In this document: piece after piece, positions 1 to 8,223 of the stretch
Layout: each line of letters opens with the position of its first letter
Position numbering within the stretch: the stretch's first letter is position 1
DNA from: Sphingobacterium athyrii
GTDB lineage: Bacteria; Bacteroidota; Bacteroidia; Sphingobacteriales; Sphingobacteriaceae
Length of the DNA stretch: 64,000 nucleotides
Direction of reading: 5' to 3'
Assembly: GCF_003071065.1 (NCBI RefSeq)
Contig: NZ_QCXX01000007.1
Location: forward strand, 186,669 to 250,668
The notes under the pieces: model-generated
Database searches by the model: none
Told to the model about the DNA's origin: nothing
The model's input: the letters and a program-made list of their open reading frames with translations, nothing else
Position numbers and translations under genes: made by a program

Positions 1-401
1 TCCACAAATCTCACTTTGTTCAGTTGTTCCAGTGGATTTCCCTTCGTCAGAATACATATTATTTTACCAGCAGCACTCAATTGAGAAAATAATGTGGTGA
101 TATGATCAAAAAGATGCAGCTTTAATGGCAATACGGCATTTACATGCAATCGTTCAAAATTTTCCTTATACTTCATGTCGAATCCAAATGTTGCTTGCGC
201 ATGTTCAAATAAGGATTCTTCCCCTTGGTTTTCCAAATGGTTTTTCATGAAATTAACCAGATCGCCCTGGGACGGAAATGTCTCCGTGAATTCAATAAAA
301 TTAGCAAACAGATAGTAAACTTGGAGCAAGTAATCTTTTTTTGGAAAAATAACATCATCCAATTCAAAAACATAGACTTTCTTTTCTTCTGGAAACAGCA
401 T
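1..401 (-). CDS. HAD-superfamily-like protein, 3' end cut by window edge
   Basis: The first 133 residues are visible, starting at the ATG at 401; the rest lies outside the window. The N-terminus (VYVFELDDVIFP) matches HAD motif I, and CILTKGNP near the visible end matches motif II, with a helical cap-like segment between them. This suggests a phosphatase-type HAD fold in the cytoplasm. The usual motif I is DxD with the first Asp as nucleophile; here that position is Glu (ELD), while the second Asp is kept. The protein may therefore be a non-canonical or inactive HAD. It follows the 160-aa gene and the lolD-like gene in the same direction, 74 nt downstream, and may be co-transcribed with them. 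Substrate unknown. Confidence 0.6.
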   Translation of the reverse strand, partial: MLFPEEKKVYVFELDDVIFPKKDYLLQVYYLFANFIEFTETFPSQGDLVNFMKNHLENQGEESLFEHAQATFGFDMKYKENFERLHVNAVLPLKLHLFDHITTLFSQLSAAGKIICILTKGNPLEQLNKVRFV

Positions 402-475
402 CACTAATAAACCTTTAAATTAAAAAACGTCGCACAAGTCAGGTTCAGCATGAGGCGAACAATAGTACAATTGCT

Positions 476-958
476 TTATTTCGATACGCAGACTAGTGCA
501 AAATCTTCCTCAGAATCCGATCTGACCAATAGTCCATCTAGGGTATTTTCAGCCACATCGTCTCCCAATAAATTATCGCCTTTGGAAAGCAAAACATAAG
601 GAAGGTCAACAGGAGGATTTTCAATGATAGGAAAGGCATCAAGAATATCTTTATCCGGAACAAGCACAGCGATCTGATACTCGTCAAATAATACTTTGGC
701 TTCGGCCAATGGTTCGAGCTCGAAACCACCTAAAGGCAGCACATAATCCACTTGCTGGTCTAGGCTCAATTTGAGCACCTCGTGTGCAAAGGTAGGTAGC
801 AATCCTTTGGGAATTGACACATAATTCCCCGATTTTAGGAGTAATTCCGGAATCTCTTCCGAACTCGCGTACAAAACTTCAAATTTTCCTGCAAGCTTTT
901 TGGCAATACGCATCGCCAGTGGTCTGGTTCCGAAAGTTATTAATATTTTCTTCATCAA
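476..958 (-). CDS. conserved protein with Rossmann/pre-ATP-grasp-like N-terminus
   Basis: A 160-aa protein of unknown function. The first residues (KKILITFGTRPLAMRIAKKL) look like a nucleotide-binding or pre-ATP-grasp Rossmann start: a strand, a glycine turn and a helix. The remainder alternates strands and helices (YVLPLGGFELEP, IAVLVPDKDILDAFP) as in the N-terminal domain of carbamoyl-phosphate-synthase-like enzymes, but no ATP-grasp domain follows. It starts only 5 nt after the end of the lolD-like gene and precedes the HAD-like gene, so the three probably form one transcript. Two Met codons at the start (958 and 955) are equivalent. The fold assignment is inference; no activity is proposed. 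Confidence 0.55.
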   Translation of the reverse strand: MMKKILITFGTRPLAMRIAKKLAGKFEVLYASSEEIPELLLKSGNYVSIPKGLLPTFAHEVLKLSLDQQVDYVLPLGGFELEPLAEAKVLFDEYQIAVLVPDKDILDAFPIIENPPVDLPYVLLSKGDNLLGDDVAENTLDGLLVRSDSEEDFALVCVSK

Positions 959-963
959 AATAA

Positions 964-1617
964 TTATACTACCAACCCATCCCGCATATGAATTGTCCGG
1001 TCTGAAATGCGGGCCAATTCTTCATTATGGGTTACAATGATAAATGTTTGTTGAAATTTAGTTCTAAGGTCAAAAAACAGCTGATGTAAGGCTGCGGCAT
1101 TTTCTGAATCTAAGTTACCGGATGGCTCATCTGCCAAAATGATAGAAGGATCATTTATTAGGGCTCGGGCGACAGACACACGTTGTTGTTCCCCCCCGGA
1201 CATCTCAGCAGGCTTATGGTCAATGCGATGAGAAACTCCAAGTAATTCCAATAATTCTTTTGCTTTCTTCTCCGCTTCGGCCCGCCCCTGCCCATGGATA
1301 AATGCAGGGATGCATACGTTTTCCAATGCCGTAAATTCAGGCAACAAGTGATGGAATTGAAAAACAAAACCGATATGTTCATTACGAAATGCACTCAGCT
1401 TTTTGGCATTCAGTTTATGGATATCAACACCATTAATAAATATCGAACCTTGATCAGGTTTGTCCAATGTTCCGATAATATGTAAAAGTGTACTCTTACC
1501 TGCTCCTGAAGCTCCAACAATACTCACGATTTCACCTTTTTCCACGCTTATGTCAACGCCTTTCAAGATGGGCAATGCCCCATAAGCTTTGTGAATTCCT
1601 TTGGCTTGTAACATCAT
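964..1617 (-). CDS. lolD: LolD-type ABC transporter ATP-binding protein
   Basis: A 217-aa ABC ATPase of the MacB/LolD subfamily, which powers extraction of outer-membrane lipoproteins or related exporters with FtsX-like permeases at the inner membrane. Walker A is GASGAGKST (residues 35-43), the signature is MSGGEQQRVSVARAL and Walker B is IILADEPSGNLD, all intact. Length and the FQFHHLLPEFTALENV segment fit LolD. The permease subunits (LolC/E) are not in this window. ATG is doubled (1617, 1614). A TATCTTTG box on the minus strand ends 4 nt before the first ATG. Exact partner and substrate are inferred from the family; another LolD-like exporter is possible. Confidence 0.85.
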   Translation of the reverse strand: MMLQAKGIHKAYGALPILKGVDISVEKGEIVSIVGASGAGKSTLLHIIGTLDKPDQGSIFINGVDIHKLNAKKLSAFRNEHIGFVFQFHHLLPEFTALENVCIPAFIHGQGRAEAEKKAKELLELLGVSHRIDHKPAEMSGGEQQRVSVARALINDPSIILADEPSGNLDSENAAALHQLFFDLRTKFQQTFIIVTHNEELARISDRTIHMRDGLVV

Positions 1618-1621
1618 AGGG

Positions 1622-1629
1622 CAAAGATA
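1622..1629 (-). promoter_or_regulatory. -7 promoter box TATCTTTG of lolD
   Basis: A perfect Bacteroidota -7 element (TAnnTTTG) on the minus strand, 4 nt before the lolD ATG. With transcription usually starting a few nt after this element, the mRNA would start at or near the ATG (leaderless). Confidence 0.6.
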
Positions 1630-1775
1630 AATAAATTTACGATATCACGCCTTTGAATAAATAAGCAGTTATTTCTCTATTTCAGCCATTTTATTTTTCA
1701 CAAATGTCAAAAAATAGATAAAAGAGCAATTTATCCCTTGTCTTATCCCTTAAAAAAACATATTTTTACGCCAAA

Positions 1776-1783
1776 TATTTTTG
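1776..1783 (+). promoter_or_regulatory. -7 promoter box TATTTTTG of sucC
   Basis: Matches TAnnTTTG and ends 3 nt before the ATG at 1787. A weaker alternative, TATTTTTA at 1761-1768, would give a short leader. The box argues against the in-frame TTG at 1781, which lies inside it, as the start. Confidence 0.5.
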
Positions 1784-1786
1784 CAA

Positions 1787-2980
1787 ATGAACATTCACGA
1801 ATATCAAGGAAAACAAATACTAAAGAGCTTTGGTGTGCGCGTACAGGAAGGTATCGTAGCAGATACTCCAGAGCAAGCTGTGGAAGCGGCTAAAAAAATG
1901 AAAGAAGACTACAATTCCGACTGGGTTGTTGTCAAAGCTCAAATTCACGCTGGTGGCCGTGGTAAAGGTGGTGGTGTCAAGTTAGCTAAGAACTTAGATG
2001 AAGTCAAACAAAGAGCAACTGACATCATTGGTATGCAATTAGTAACGCCTCAAACTGGACCTGAAGGTAAAAAAGTAAACAAAGTTTTGATCGCTCAAGA
2101 CGTTTACTATCCAGGTGAAAGCGAAACAAAAGAATTCTACATGTCTGTCTTATTGGACCGTGCTACAGGACGTAACATCGTTATGTACTCTACAGAAGGT
2201 GGTATGGACATTGAAGAAGTTGCAGAAAAAACACCGCACTTGATTTTCAAAGAAGAAATCGATCCAAAAGTAGGTTTACAAGGATTCCAAGCACGTAAAA
2301 TTGCTTTCAATCTAGGTCTTTCTGGTGCTGCGCACAAAGAAATGGTAAAATTTGTTGCTGCACTTTACAAAGCATATGATTCTACGGATTCTTCCATGTT
2401 CGAGATCAATCCAGTATTAAAAACTTCTGATGACAAGATTTTAGCTGTTGACGCTAAAGTAAATCTTGATGAGAACGCTTTATACCGTCATCCTGATTAC
2501 GCTGCTATGCGCGATGTAACCGAAGAAGATCCTACAGAAGTTGAAGCTGGCGAATCAAACCTTAACTATGTTAAACTAGATGGTAACGTAGGTTGTATGG
2601 TAAACGGTGCTGGTCTTGCAATGGCAACGATGGATATCATCAAATTAGCTGGTGGTGAACCTGCAAACTTTTTAGATGTTGGTGGTACGGCAAATGCTGA
2701 AACGGTAAAAGCTGGTTTCAATATCATTTTGAAAGACCCGAATGTAAAAGCAATCTTGATCAATATCTTTGGTGGTATCGTTCGTTGTGACCGTGTTGCA
2801 CAAGGGGTAATTGATGCTTACAGTGAAATTGGTAATATTCCTGTTCCTATCATCGTACGTCTTCAAGGTACAAATGCCGAAGAAGCGAAAAAATTAATCG
2901 ATGAGTCAGGTCTGCAAGTTTATTCTGCAATCTTATTGAAAGAAGCTGCTGAATTAGTAACCAAAGTATTGAAAGGATAA
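1787..2980 (+). CDS. sucC: succinyl-CoA ligase (ADP-forming) subunit beta
   Basis: SucC, 397 aa, joins with SucD to interconvert succinyl-CoA and succinate with ATP/GTP formation in the TCA cycle. It begins MNIHEYQGKQILKSFGV, typical of the family, with an ATP-grasp domain (glycine-rich GGRGKGGG near residue 55) and the C-terminal CoA-ligase-like domain (GCMVNGAGLAMATMD, then NIFGGIVRCDRVAQG). The length is normal. An upstream in-frame TTG (1781) would add only two residues and sits in the promoter box, so ATG 1787 is preferred. sucD is not adjacent, and a strong terminator follows, so it is monocistronic here. Confidence 0.97.
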   Translation: MNIHEYQGKQILKSFGVRVQEGIVADTPEQAVEAAKKMKEDYNSDWVVVKAQIHAGGRGKGGGVKLAKNLDEVKQRATDIIGMQLVTPQTGPEGKKVNKVLIAQDVYYPGESETKEFYMSVLLDRATGRNIVMYSTEGGMDIEEVAEKTPHLIFKEEIDPKVGLQGFQARKIAFNLGLSGAAHKEMVKFVAALYKAYDSTDSSMFEINPVLKTSDDKILAVDAKVNLDENALYRHPDYAAMRDVTEEDPTEVEAGESNLNYVKLDGNVGCMVNGAGLAMATMDIIKLAGGEPANFLDVGGTANAETVKAGFNIILKDPNVKAILINIFGGIVRCDRVAQGVIDAYSEIGNIPVPIIVRLQGTNAEEAKKLIDESGLQVYSAILLKEAAELVTKVLKG

Positions 2981-3003
2981 TTCCTTCGATCATCATAAAG
3001 CTT

Positions 3004-3036
3004 AAAAGCGGATCAACTGAGTTGATCCGCTTTTTT
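3004..3036 (+). terminator. Rho-independent terminator of sucC
   Basis: Perfect 14-bp stem (3004-3017 with 3021-3034), 3-nt loop, GC core GCGGATCAAC, ending in six T. Confidence 0.9.
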
Positions 3037-3169
3037 GTTCTAAATGCAGCCCCCTTTCTATTGGTTTTGATCCAAATATTCGTCCTGAAAAATTAGTTTT
3101 AAAAGCTTATTGATCCTTCATTCAGCGAATTAAATCAACATTGATACCCAATAAACCAACAGAATAGCT

Positions 3170-3177
3170 TATTTTTG
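3170..3177 (+). promoter_or_regulatory. -7 promoter box TATTTTTG upstream of asnS
   Basis: Perfect TAnnTTTG element 51 nt before the asnS ATG, giving a leader of roughly 45 nt. No convincing -33 TTG at the usual spacing was seen. Confidence 0.5.
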
Positions 3178-3228
3178 TATTGCTTTTTAAACAAAGCATC
3201 TTTTACAAGTCATTCTCCAAAAATTAAA

Positions 3229-4674
3229 ATGGAACACACAAGAATAAAGGAACTATTGAATGCCACAGAATTTGGCAAAGAGGTCGTTGTTAAAGGTTGG
3301 GTAAGAACTTTCCGTAACAATCAATTTATAGCAATTAATGACGGTTCGTCAATCAATAATATTCAAGCAGTAGTCGATTTTGAAAATACACCTGAAGATA
3401 TCCTGAAGCGTATCACTACCGGAGCAGCAGTTCGTGTAAAAGGTCAATTGATAGAATCGCTAGGTAAGGGACAAAAAGTGGAAGTTAAAGCTACGGAGGT
3501 AAGCATTATTGGTGATTCAGATCCCGAAAAATACCCCTTACAACCGAAGAAGCACAGCTTGGAATTTCTACGTGAAATTGCGCACTTACGTTTCCGTACA
3601 GGAACATTCAATGCGGTATTTAAAGTACGCAATGCCTTGGCATTCGCTGTGCATAAATTTTTCCAGGAAAATGATTTTGTGTATATGCACACACCGATTA
3701 TCACAGGTTCTGATGCAGAAGGTGCCGGTGAAATGTTTCAGGTGACTACCTTAGATCTAAAAAATCCACCGCGTAAAGAAAACGGAGAAATTGATTTTAA
3801 AGAGGATTTCTTTGGGAAATCGACAAACCTGACGGTATCTGGTCAATTAGAAGGTGAACTAGGCGCAATGGCCTTTGGAAACATCTATACTTTTGGACCA
3901 ACATTTAGGGCTGAAAACTCAAATACAACGCGTCACTTGGCTGAATTCTGGATGATTGAACCGGAAATGGCTTTCTATGAACTGGAAGACAATATGGACC
4001 TCGCCGAAGCCTTGTTGAAATACGTAATAAAATACGCTTTAGAAACTTGTCCTGAAGAAATCGAGTTTTTGAAAAGCCGTTTATTAGAAGAAGAAAAATC
4101 AAAACCGGCAGCAGAACGTTCTGAACTAAATTTGGTTGAAAAGTTAAACTTCGTCTTAGCAAATGATTTCGAGCGTGTAACGTATACAGACGCTGTTGAG
4201 ATACTAAAACGCAGTAAGCCAAACCAAAAGAAACAATTTAAGTATTTAATTGACGATTGGGGAGCTGACTTGCAATCTGAACACGAACGTTATTTGGTCG
4301 AGAAACACTTCAAGAAGCCTGTTATTTTGACTGATTACCCAAGAGAGATCAAGTCTTTCTACATGAAACAGAACGAGCCTGATGCGCAGGGGCGTAATAC
4401 CGTACGTGCGATGGATATTCTTTTCCCGGGCATTGGTGAGATGGTCGGCGGCTCACAACGTGAGGAAAATCTAGACCGCCTATTGGCGCGTATGGCAGAA
4501 GTAGGCATACCAGCAGAAGAAATGGAATGGTTCTTGGATACCCGCCGTTTTGGTTCTGTACCACATTCAGGATTTGGTGTAGGTTTTGAGCGCTTGGTCT
4601 TGTTCACTACCGGAATGACCAATATCCGCGATGTAATACCATTCCCCCGTACTCCGAAAAACGCAGAATTTTAA
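3229..4674 (+). CDS. asnS: asparagine--tRNA ligase
   Basis: A 481-aa class IIb aminoacyl-tRNA synthetase charging tRNA-Asn. The N-terminal OB-fold anticodon-binding domain (VVVKGWVRTFRNNQFIAIND, residues about 19-38) is followed by the catalytic core: motif 2-type TFRAENSNTTRHLAEFWMIEPE and motif 3-type GFGVGFERLVLF near the C-terminus. The start MEHTRIKELL at 3229 fits the family. An open frame runs 18 codons further upstream, but it begins within the promoter box and has no family match. The gene is single, with its own promoter box and a strong terminator. Confidence 0.97.
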   Translation: MEHTRIKELLNATEFGKEVVVKGWVRTFRNNQFIAINDGSSINNIQAVVDFENTPEDILKRITTGAAVRVKGQLIESLGKGQKVEVKATEVSIIGDSDPEKYPLQPKKHSLEFLREIAHLRFRTGTFNAVFKVRNALAFAVHKFFQENDFVYMHTPIITGSDAEGAGEMFQVTTLDLKNPPRKENGEIDFKEDFFGKSTNLTVSGQLEGELGAMAFGNIYTFGPTFRAENSNTTRHLAEFWMIEPEMAFYELEDNMDLAEALLKYVIKYALETCPEEIEFLKSRLLEEEKSKPAAERSELNLVEKLNFVLANDFERVTYTDAVEILKRSKPNQKKQFKYLIDDWGADLQSEHERYLVEKHFKKPVILTDYPREIKSFYMKQNEPDAQGRNTVRAMDILFPGIGEMVGGSQREENLDRLLARMAEVGIPAEEMEWFLDTRRFGSVPHSGFGVGFERLVLFTTGMTNIRDVIPFPRTPKNAEF

Positions 4675-4680
4675 TATAAA

Positions 4681-4721
4681 GAACAACAGCCAAAACAAAA
4701 TATTTTGGCTGTTGTTCTTTT
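4681..4721 (+). terminator. terminator of asnS
   Basis: Perfect 15-bp stem (4681-4695 with 4703-4717), 7-nt loop, followed by T's. Confidence 0.9.
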
Positions 4722-4838
4722 AGAAAGATACGTATCTGAATAATAGTTTGCCCCCTTGAGATGGTAAGCACCCCGTTCAGGGGCTCGCAGATTAAAAGCT
4801 ATGATTTTCATACGTCATAATAAATTACTATACGCAAT

Positions 4839-5459
4839 ATGCTTATCAAGATATATAACGACAATCCCAATCCAAAAGCCATTGCACAGGCTGTTGACAT
4901 CCTTAAAAGAGGCGGAGTAATCATCTACCCCACCGATACTGTCTATGGTATCGGCTGTGATATTACACAACAAAAAGCAATAGAACGTGTCTGTGAAATT
5001 AGAGGATTAAAACCGGATAAAGCCAATCTATCCTTTATCTGTTATGACCTGACCGATATTTCGCAGTACACCAAGTCATTCGATACCACCGTATTCCGTG
5101 TCCTGAAGAAAGCGCTCCCGGGCCCCTTTACCTTTATTTTTAACGCAACAACAAAAGTTCCCAAGCTATTAAGTTCGAAAAAGAAGACCGTGGGTATTCG
5201 CGTGCCAGACAATAACATTGTTCGGGAAATTGTGAAACAATTGGGCAATCCGATTGTGACGACTTCCATTCACGATGAAGATGAAATAATCGAATATTCG
5301 ACTGACCCCGAATTGATCTACGAGAAATATCAGGATCTTGTCGATGCTGTTATCGATGGCGGTTATGGAGACAATGTCGCTTCCACGGTAGTAGATCTGA
5401 CAGAAGGAACCTTTGATGTTATCCGTGAAGGCAAAGGTGATCTGGAACAATACTTATAG
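4839..5459 (+). CDS. L-threonylcarbamoyladenylate synthase (Sua5/YciO/YrdC family)
   Basis: A 206-aa protein of the YrdC-like double-stranded-RNA-binding fold that makes threonylcarbamoyl-AMP from Thr, bicarbonate and ATP, the first step of tRNA t6A37 synthesis. The hallmark KRGGVIIYPTDTVYGIGCD lies at residues about 24-42, and the active-site strand continues with KPDKANLSFIC. It matches the short form without the C-terminal Sua5 domain; the YciO-like subgroup is also this length, so the exact paralogue is uncertain. It is monocistronic and is followed by the candidate origin region. Confidence 0.88.
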   Translation: MLIKIYNDNPNPKAIAQAVDILKRGGVIIYPTDTVYGIGCDITQQKAIERVCEIRGLKPDKANLSFICYDLTDISQYTKSFDTTVFRVLKKALPGPFTFIFNATTKVPKLLSSKKKTVGIRVPDNNIVREIVKQLGNPIVTTSIHDEDEIIEYSTDPELIYEKYQDLVDAVIDGGYGDNVASTVVDLTEGTFDVIREGKGDLEQYL

Positions 5460-5544
5460 TAGCCTCCACATTCCAGTATGGCAATCTAATCGACCAATAA
5501 ACATGCGCCCAACAAATACCAGCCCTAACAGACTGTTGGTATTT

Positions 5545-5833
5545 TGTGCATAAGATTGACTCTTTGGTATTTCGCTTTAGACTTATCAACAAAAACAACC
5601 ACTTATTAACATAAAGAATGTTAATAAGTGGAATACCTGTACCTACCCATCACTTGGGAATGTTAACAACTCAGCACTTACCAACATTAAAATGTGAATA
5701 ACACAACAAAGCAAAATTAAAAATCACGGTAAAATGTGTAAAACTACGAGGTTATCCACACAAAAATGTTAACAACAGAGCTAAATGCATCGCTAAGCCA
5801 AAATTCATTGTGTATAACCATCCTATATTCACA
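5545..5833. other. candidate chromosomal replication origin (oriC): DnaA-box cluster
   Basis: In an 895-nt gene-free stretch (5460-6354) there are four exact matches to TTATNCACA: TTATGCACA (5545-5553, minus), TTATTCACA (5693-5701, minus), TTATCCACA (5752-5760, plus) and TTATACACA (5809-5817, minus). Near-matches are TTTTACACA (5735-5743, minus) and ATATTCACA (5825-5833, plus). The surroundings are AT-rich, with two GTTAAC motifs and a 14-bp hairpin. The next genes, dciA (helicase loader) and recF, are classic origin neighbours in other phyla. I see no features in 5834-6354. Functional assignment is inference; dnaA and dnaN are not in the window. Confidence 0.65.
5599..5631. repeat. 14-bp inverted repeat inside the candidate origin
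   Basis: Perfect arms 5599-5612 and 5618-5631 (CCACTTATTAACAT and complement) with a 5-nt loop and no T tract, so a terminator is unlikely. It lies between the first and second DnaA boxes and may be an unwinding or protein-binding element. Confidence 0.7.
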
Positions 5834-6354
5834 TCTCAATGTTGAAAGCTATACCCCAAGCCCCACTCGCTGCTTTATTGCCGTATCAAAGAGCTCAAAT
5901 CCTTGCCTGATGGTCAATAACTACAGGCTCCTGTTCAAAACTTCTAATCGTCAGAGGGTTTATGTGCTCACTCGCATCGCATAGGCAATCATGCAAACTG
6001 AAATAAATGTCATTAGATTTACGATATAAAAACAAGTCTATGCCTTTCCTTTTATTGGTATTGAAGGCCTTGTGATAAAAGTTCAAGCGTTACACAGATC
6101 ACAAAGCACGAGACATGTCAGTGGAGATACAATAAAACTACTTCCGTTTCCATCTGTTGATAATCTGATTTTGATAAACGGTACTTACGACAAGCACTGA
6201 TGTATTGAAAATCCTATATAGAAGGAACATCAAAAATAAAAGATTGAGATAGTCACCCCGCTTGAATTCGACGTGTTCAAAACGTGCAAACAGCTTTGTC
6301 CGTGCGGTTTCAGGGAGATGAAATAGGTTGGCTAAATTTAGCTACGAATAGAGG

Positions 6355-6684
6355 CTACAAAATCACGACCTCTTCGATAATGACATGTCCGACATACTCA
6401 TTTACCCTTCCTAGGATCTGACGGCGCATTAATGCCAGTTCATTTTTAATCACGGCAGACTCTACGCGTACAAACAACTTTTTGTCACGCACATACAGCT
6501 GCTGCGTGCGATTGGCAATTGCATTTCCAATCAATTGAGGCCATACCGAAGCGATTGAGGTCTCATCAAATTTTCGGCGTAGTTTATACGCTTCGAGGAG
6601 ACGCTCTACCCCCTGCTTAATGGTCATGTCATCGCTTGACCGAATAAATTCCAGGCTCTTTTTCGTTGGTTGTTTCTTATACAT
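6355..6684 (-). CDS. dciA: DUF721/DciA-like replicative helicase loader
   Basis: A 109-aa protein with the DUF721 core (IASVWPQLIGNAIANRTQQLYVRDKKLFVRVESAVIKNELALM...), the family of DciA, which helps load the replicative helicase DnaB in bacteria lacking DnaC/DnaI. WPQLIG and the KLFVRVES strand are the recognisable parts; an N-terminal basic stretch precedes it. Its ATG (6684) overlaps the recF stop region by 8 nt (ATG within GTGAATGTATAA), so the two are translationally coupled. Position next to the DnaA-box cluster supports a replication role. Assignment by motif, not by search. Confidence 0.8.
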   Translation of the reverse strand: MYKKQPTKKSLEFIRSSDDMTIKQGVERLLEAYKLRRKFDETSIASVWPQLIGNAIANRTQQLYVRDKKLFVRVESAVIKNELALMRRQILGRVNEYVGHVIIEEVVIL

Positions 6685-7780
6685 TCACTTGTCCTCCTTC
6701 GATTCCAAATATACGAACAGGGCGATTGATTTCGTCAAAGATTCGTTGAATTCTTTTTGAGTCCGTATCCGTTAGAAAAATCTGACCAAAATCATCATCA
6801 GAGACCATCTGCATCAATTTATGCGTACGGCGATCGTCCAGTTTATCAAAGATGTCATCCAAGAGAAGTAAGGGTTTAAATCCTTTTTTTTGCTGTAAAT
6901 AGGAATATTGAGCAAGTTTTAACGCAATGAGAAATGATTTTTGTTGTCCTTGGGAGCCAAACTTTTTCAGCGGCATTCCGCCATGGATAGTAAATATCAG
7001 ATCATCTTTATGAATCCCCTGACTAGTACGTTCCAAAATACGGTCACGCTCAAGGTTTTTCGCTAGAATATTCAGGAAAGAATCCGACATTAGGGGGGAC
7101 TCATATTGCAGCTGGACAGACTCCGCATCTTCGGTCAAAAATTCATAATGTCGGTCAAACTCAGGTTGAAACTCTTCCATAAATGATCTTCTCTTGGCAA
7201 AGATAATATTGCCGACTTCCTCAAGTTGAAAGTTAAGAATTTCGATTAATCCCAAATCCAGCACACTGGTTTGACGGGCCTGTTTGAGCAGGCTATTTCG
7301 TTGGGCTAAGAACTTATTATAGATAATTAGCGTATCCAGATACTTATTGTCCGTTTGGGAAATCACATTATCCACAAACTTTCGACGTTCCTCGCTCCCA
7401 TCCGTAATGATGATACTATCATTTGGCGAAATCATAACCAAAGGAAAAAGTCCAATATGATCGGCCAGTCGAGGATAATCTTTTTTGTTCTTTTTAAACT
7501 GCTTTTTTTGATTCTTTTTTAGGCTGCAGGAAATAACATCACTATTCGATTCTTTATCAAATTCACCTTGGACCATGAACCAATCATTACCGGATTTGAT
7601 ATGTTGCGAATCTATAGGATTAAAATAGCTTTTACAAAGTGATAAGTAGTGGATTGCATCCAAAAGATTGGTTTTGCCAACACCATTATTCCCTGTAAAA
7701 GCATTTACTTCAGGGAGAAATTCCAAAGAAGATTCCGAGTAATTCTTGAAATTTAGAACAGAAAGTTGCTTGAGCCACAT
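6677..7780 (-). CDS. recF: DNA replication and repair protein RecF
   Basis: A 367-aa SMC-like ATPase that helps load RecA at gaps. It begins MWLKQLSVLNFKNY, followed by Walker A GNNGVGKTN (about residues 30-38), the signature region FGSQGQQKSFLIALKLAQ and Walker B LLLLDDIFDKLD near the C-terminus. Normal length. A TATCTTTG box ends 4 nt before the ATG. The recF-dciA order is the same as at actinobacterial origins (recF, DUF721, gyrB). Confidence 0.96.
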   Translation of the reverse strand: MWLKQLSVLNFKNYSESSLEFLPEVNAFTGNNGVGKTNLLDAIHYLSLCKSYFNPIDSQHIKSGNDWFMVQGEFDKESNSDVISCSLKKNQKKQFKKNKKDYPRLADHIGLFPLVMISPNDSIIITDGSEERRKFVDNVISQTDNKYLDTLIIYNKFLAQRNSLLKQARQTSVLDLGLIEILNFQLEEVGNIIFAKRRSFMEEFQPEFDRHYEFLTEDAESVQLQYESPLMSDSFLNILAKNLERDRILERTSQGIHKDDLIFTIHGGMPLKKFGSQGQQKSFLIALKLAQYSYLQQKKGFKPLLLLDDIFDKLDDRRTHKLMQMVSDDDFGQIFLTDTDSKRIQRIFDEINRPVRIFGIEGGQVNV

Positions 7781-7784
7781 AGCA

Positions 7785-7792
7785 CAAAGATA
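7785..7792 (-). promoter_or_regulatory. -7 promoter box TATCTTTG of recF-dciA
   Basis: Perfect TAnnTTTG on the minus strand, 4 nt before the recF ATG; predicts a leaderless transcript. Confidence 0.55.
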
Positions 7793-7813
7793 CGCTATTT
7801 GGGCCGCTAATAA

Positions 7814-8134
7814 TTATTTTATTTCCTCAAAATCGACAAACTCACCAGCCGTTTCCGTCCCTTTGCGCTCGGGAGTTTCCTTGGGTGGAATATAATCAAC
7901 TTTAATTTTGCCTTCAGGCTGAGATCTTTTATTTTCTTGCTGACGCTGACCGGTAAATTCATAATGGAAAGTACCACCTTGCCCCTGGCCGCTATATGCT
8001 CCCCCCTGTTCCTGCGCTTTTTTCATCAACTTTTCAGCTGCCTTGCGCATCGCAAACGGTAATAATAATTTGAATAAGAATCTTATTACAAAGTAAACAG
8101 CGAATGTAATAAGTATAAATTTTAAAAATGCCAT
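7814..8134 (-). CDS. DUF4834-type small membrane protein
   Basis: A 106-aa protein: an N-terminal hydrophobic segment (MAFLKFILITFAVYFVIRFLFKLLLPF), a basic helix (RKAAEKLMKKAQEQ), then a Gly/Gln-rich and Pro-rich hydrophilic tail with VDYIPPKE. This layout fits DUF4834, a Bacteroidota family of unknown function. It ends 33 nt before recF and has its own TAAATTTG box 22 nt upstream of the ATG. Likely inner-membrane anchored with a cytoplasmic tail. Confidence 0.7.
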   Translation of the reverse strand: MAFLKFILITFAVYFVIRFLFKLLLPFAMRKAAEKLMKKAQEQGGAYSGQGQGGTFHYEFTGQRQQENKRSQPEGKIKVDYIPPKETPERKGTETAGEFVDFEEIK

Positions 8135-8156
8135 AGTTAATTCGTTGCTATTTTCT

Positions 8157-8164
8157 CAAATTTA
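8157..8164 (-). promoter_or_regulatory. -7 promoter box TAAATTTG of the DUF4834 gene
   Basis: Perfect TAnnTTTG, 22 nt before the ATG at 8134; an ordinary short-leader promoter. Confidence 0.5.
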
Positions 8165-8223
8165 ACCAATAACTCCATAAACTGTTGTCTTTAAAATGTC
8201 AGATAAGAAATTATTAACAATTT

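Noticed and set aside
225..407. 60-codon plus frame at the left edge
   Set aside because: It is the shadow of the minus-strand HAD-like gene.
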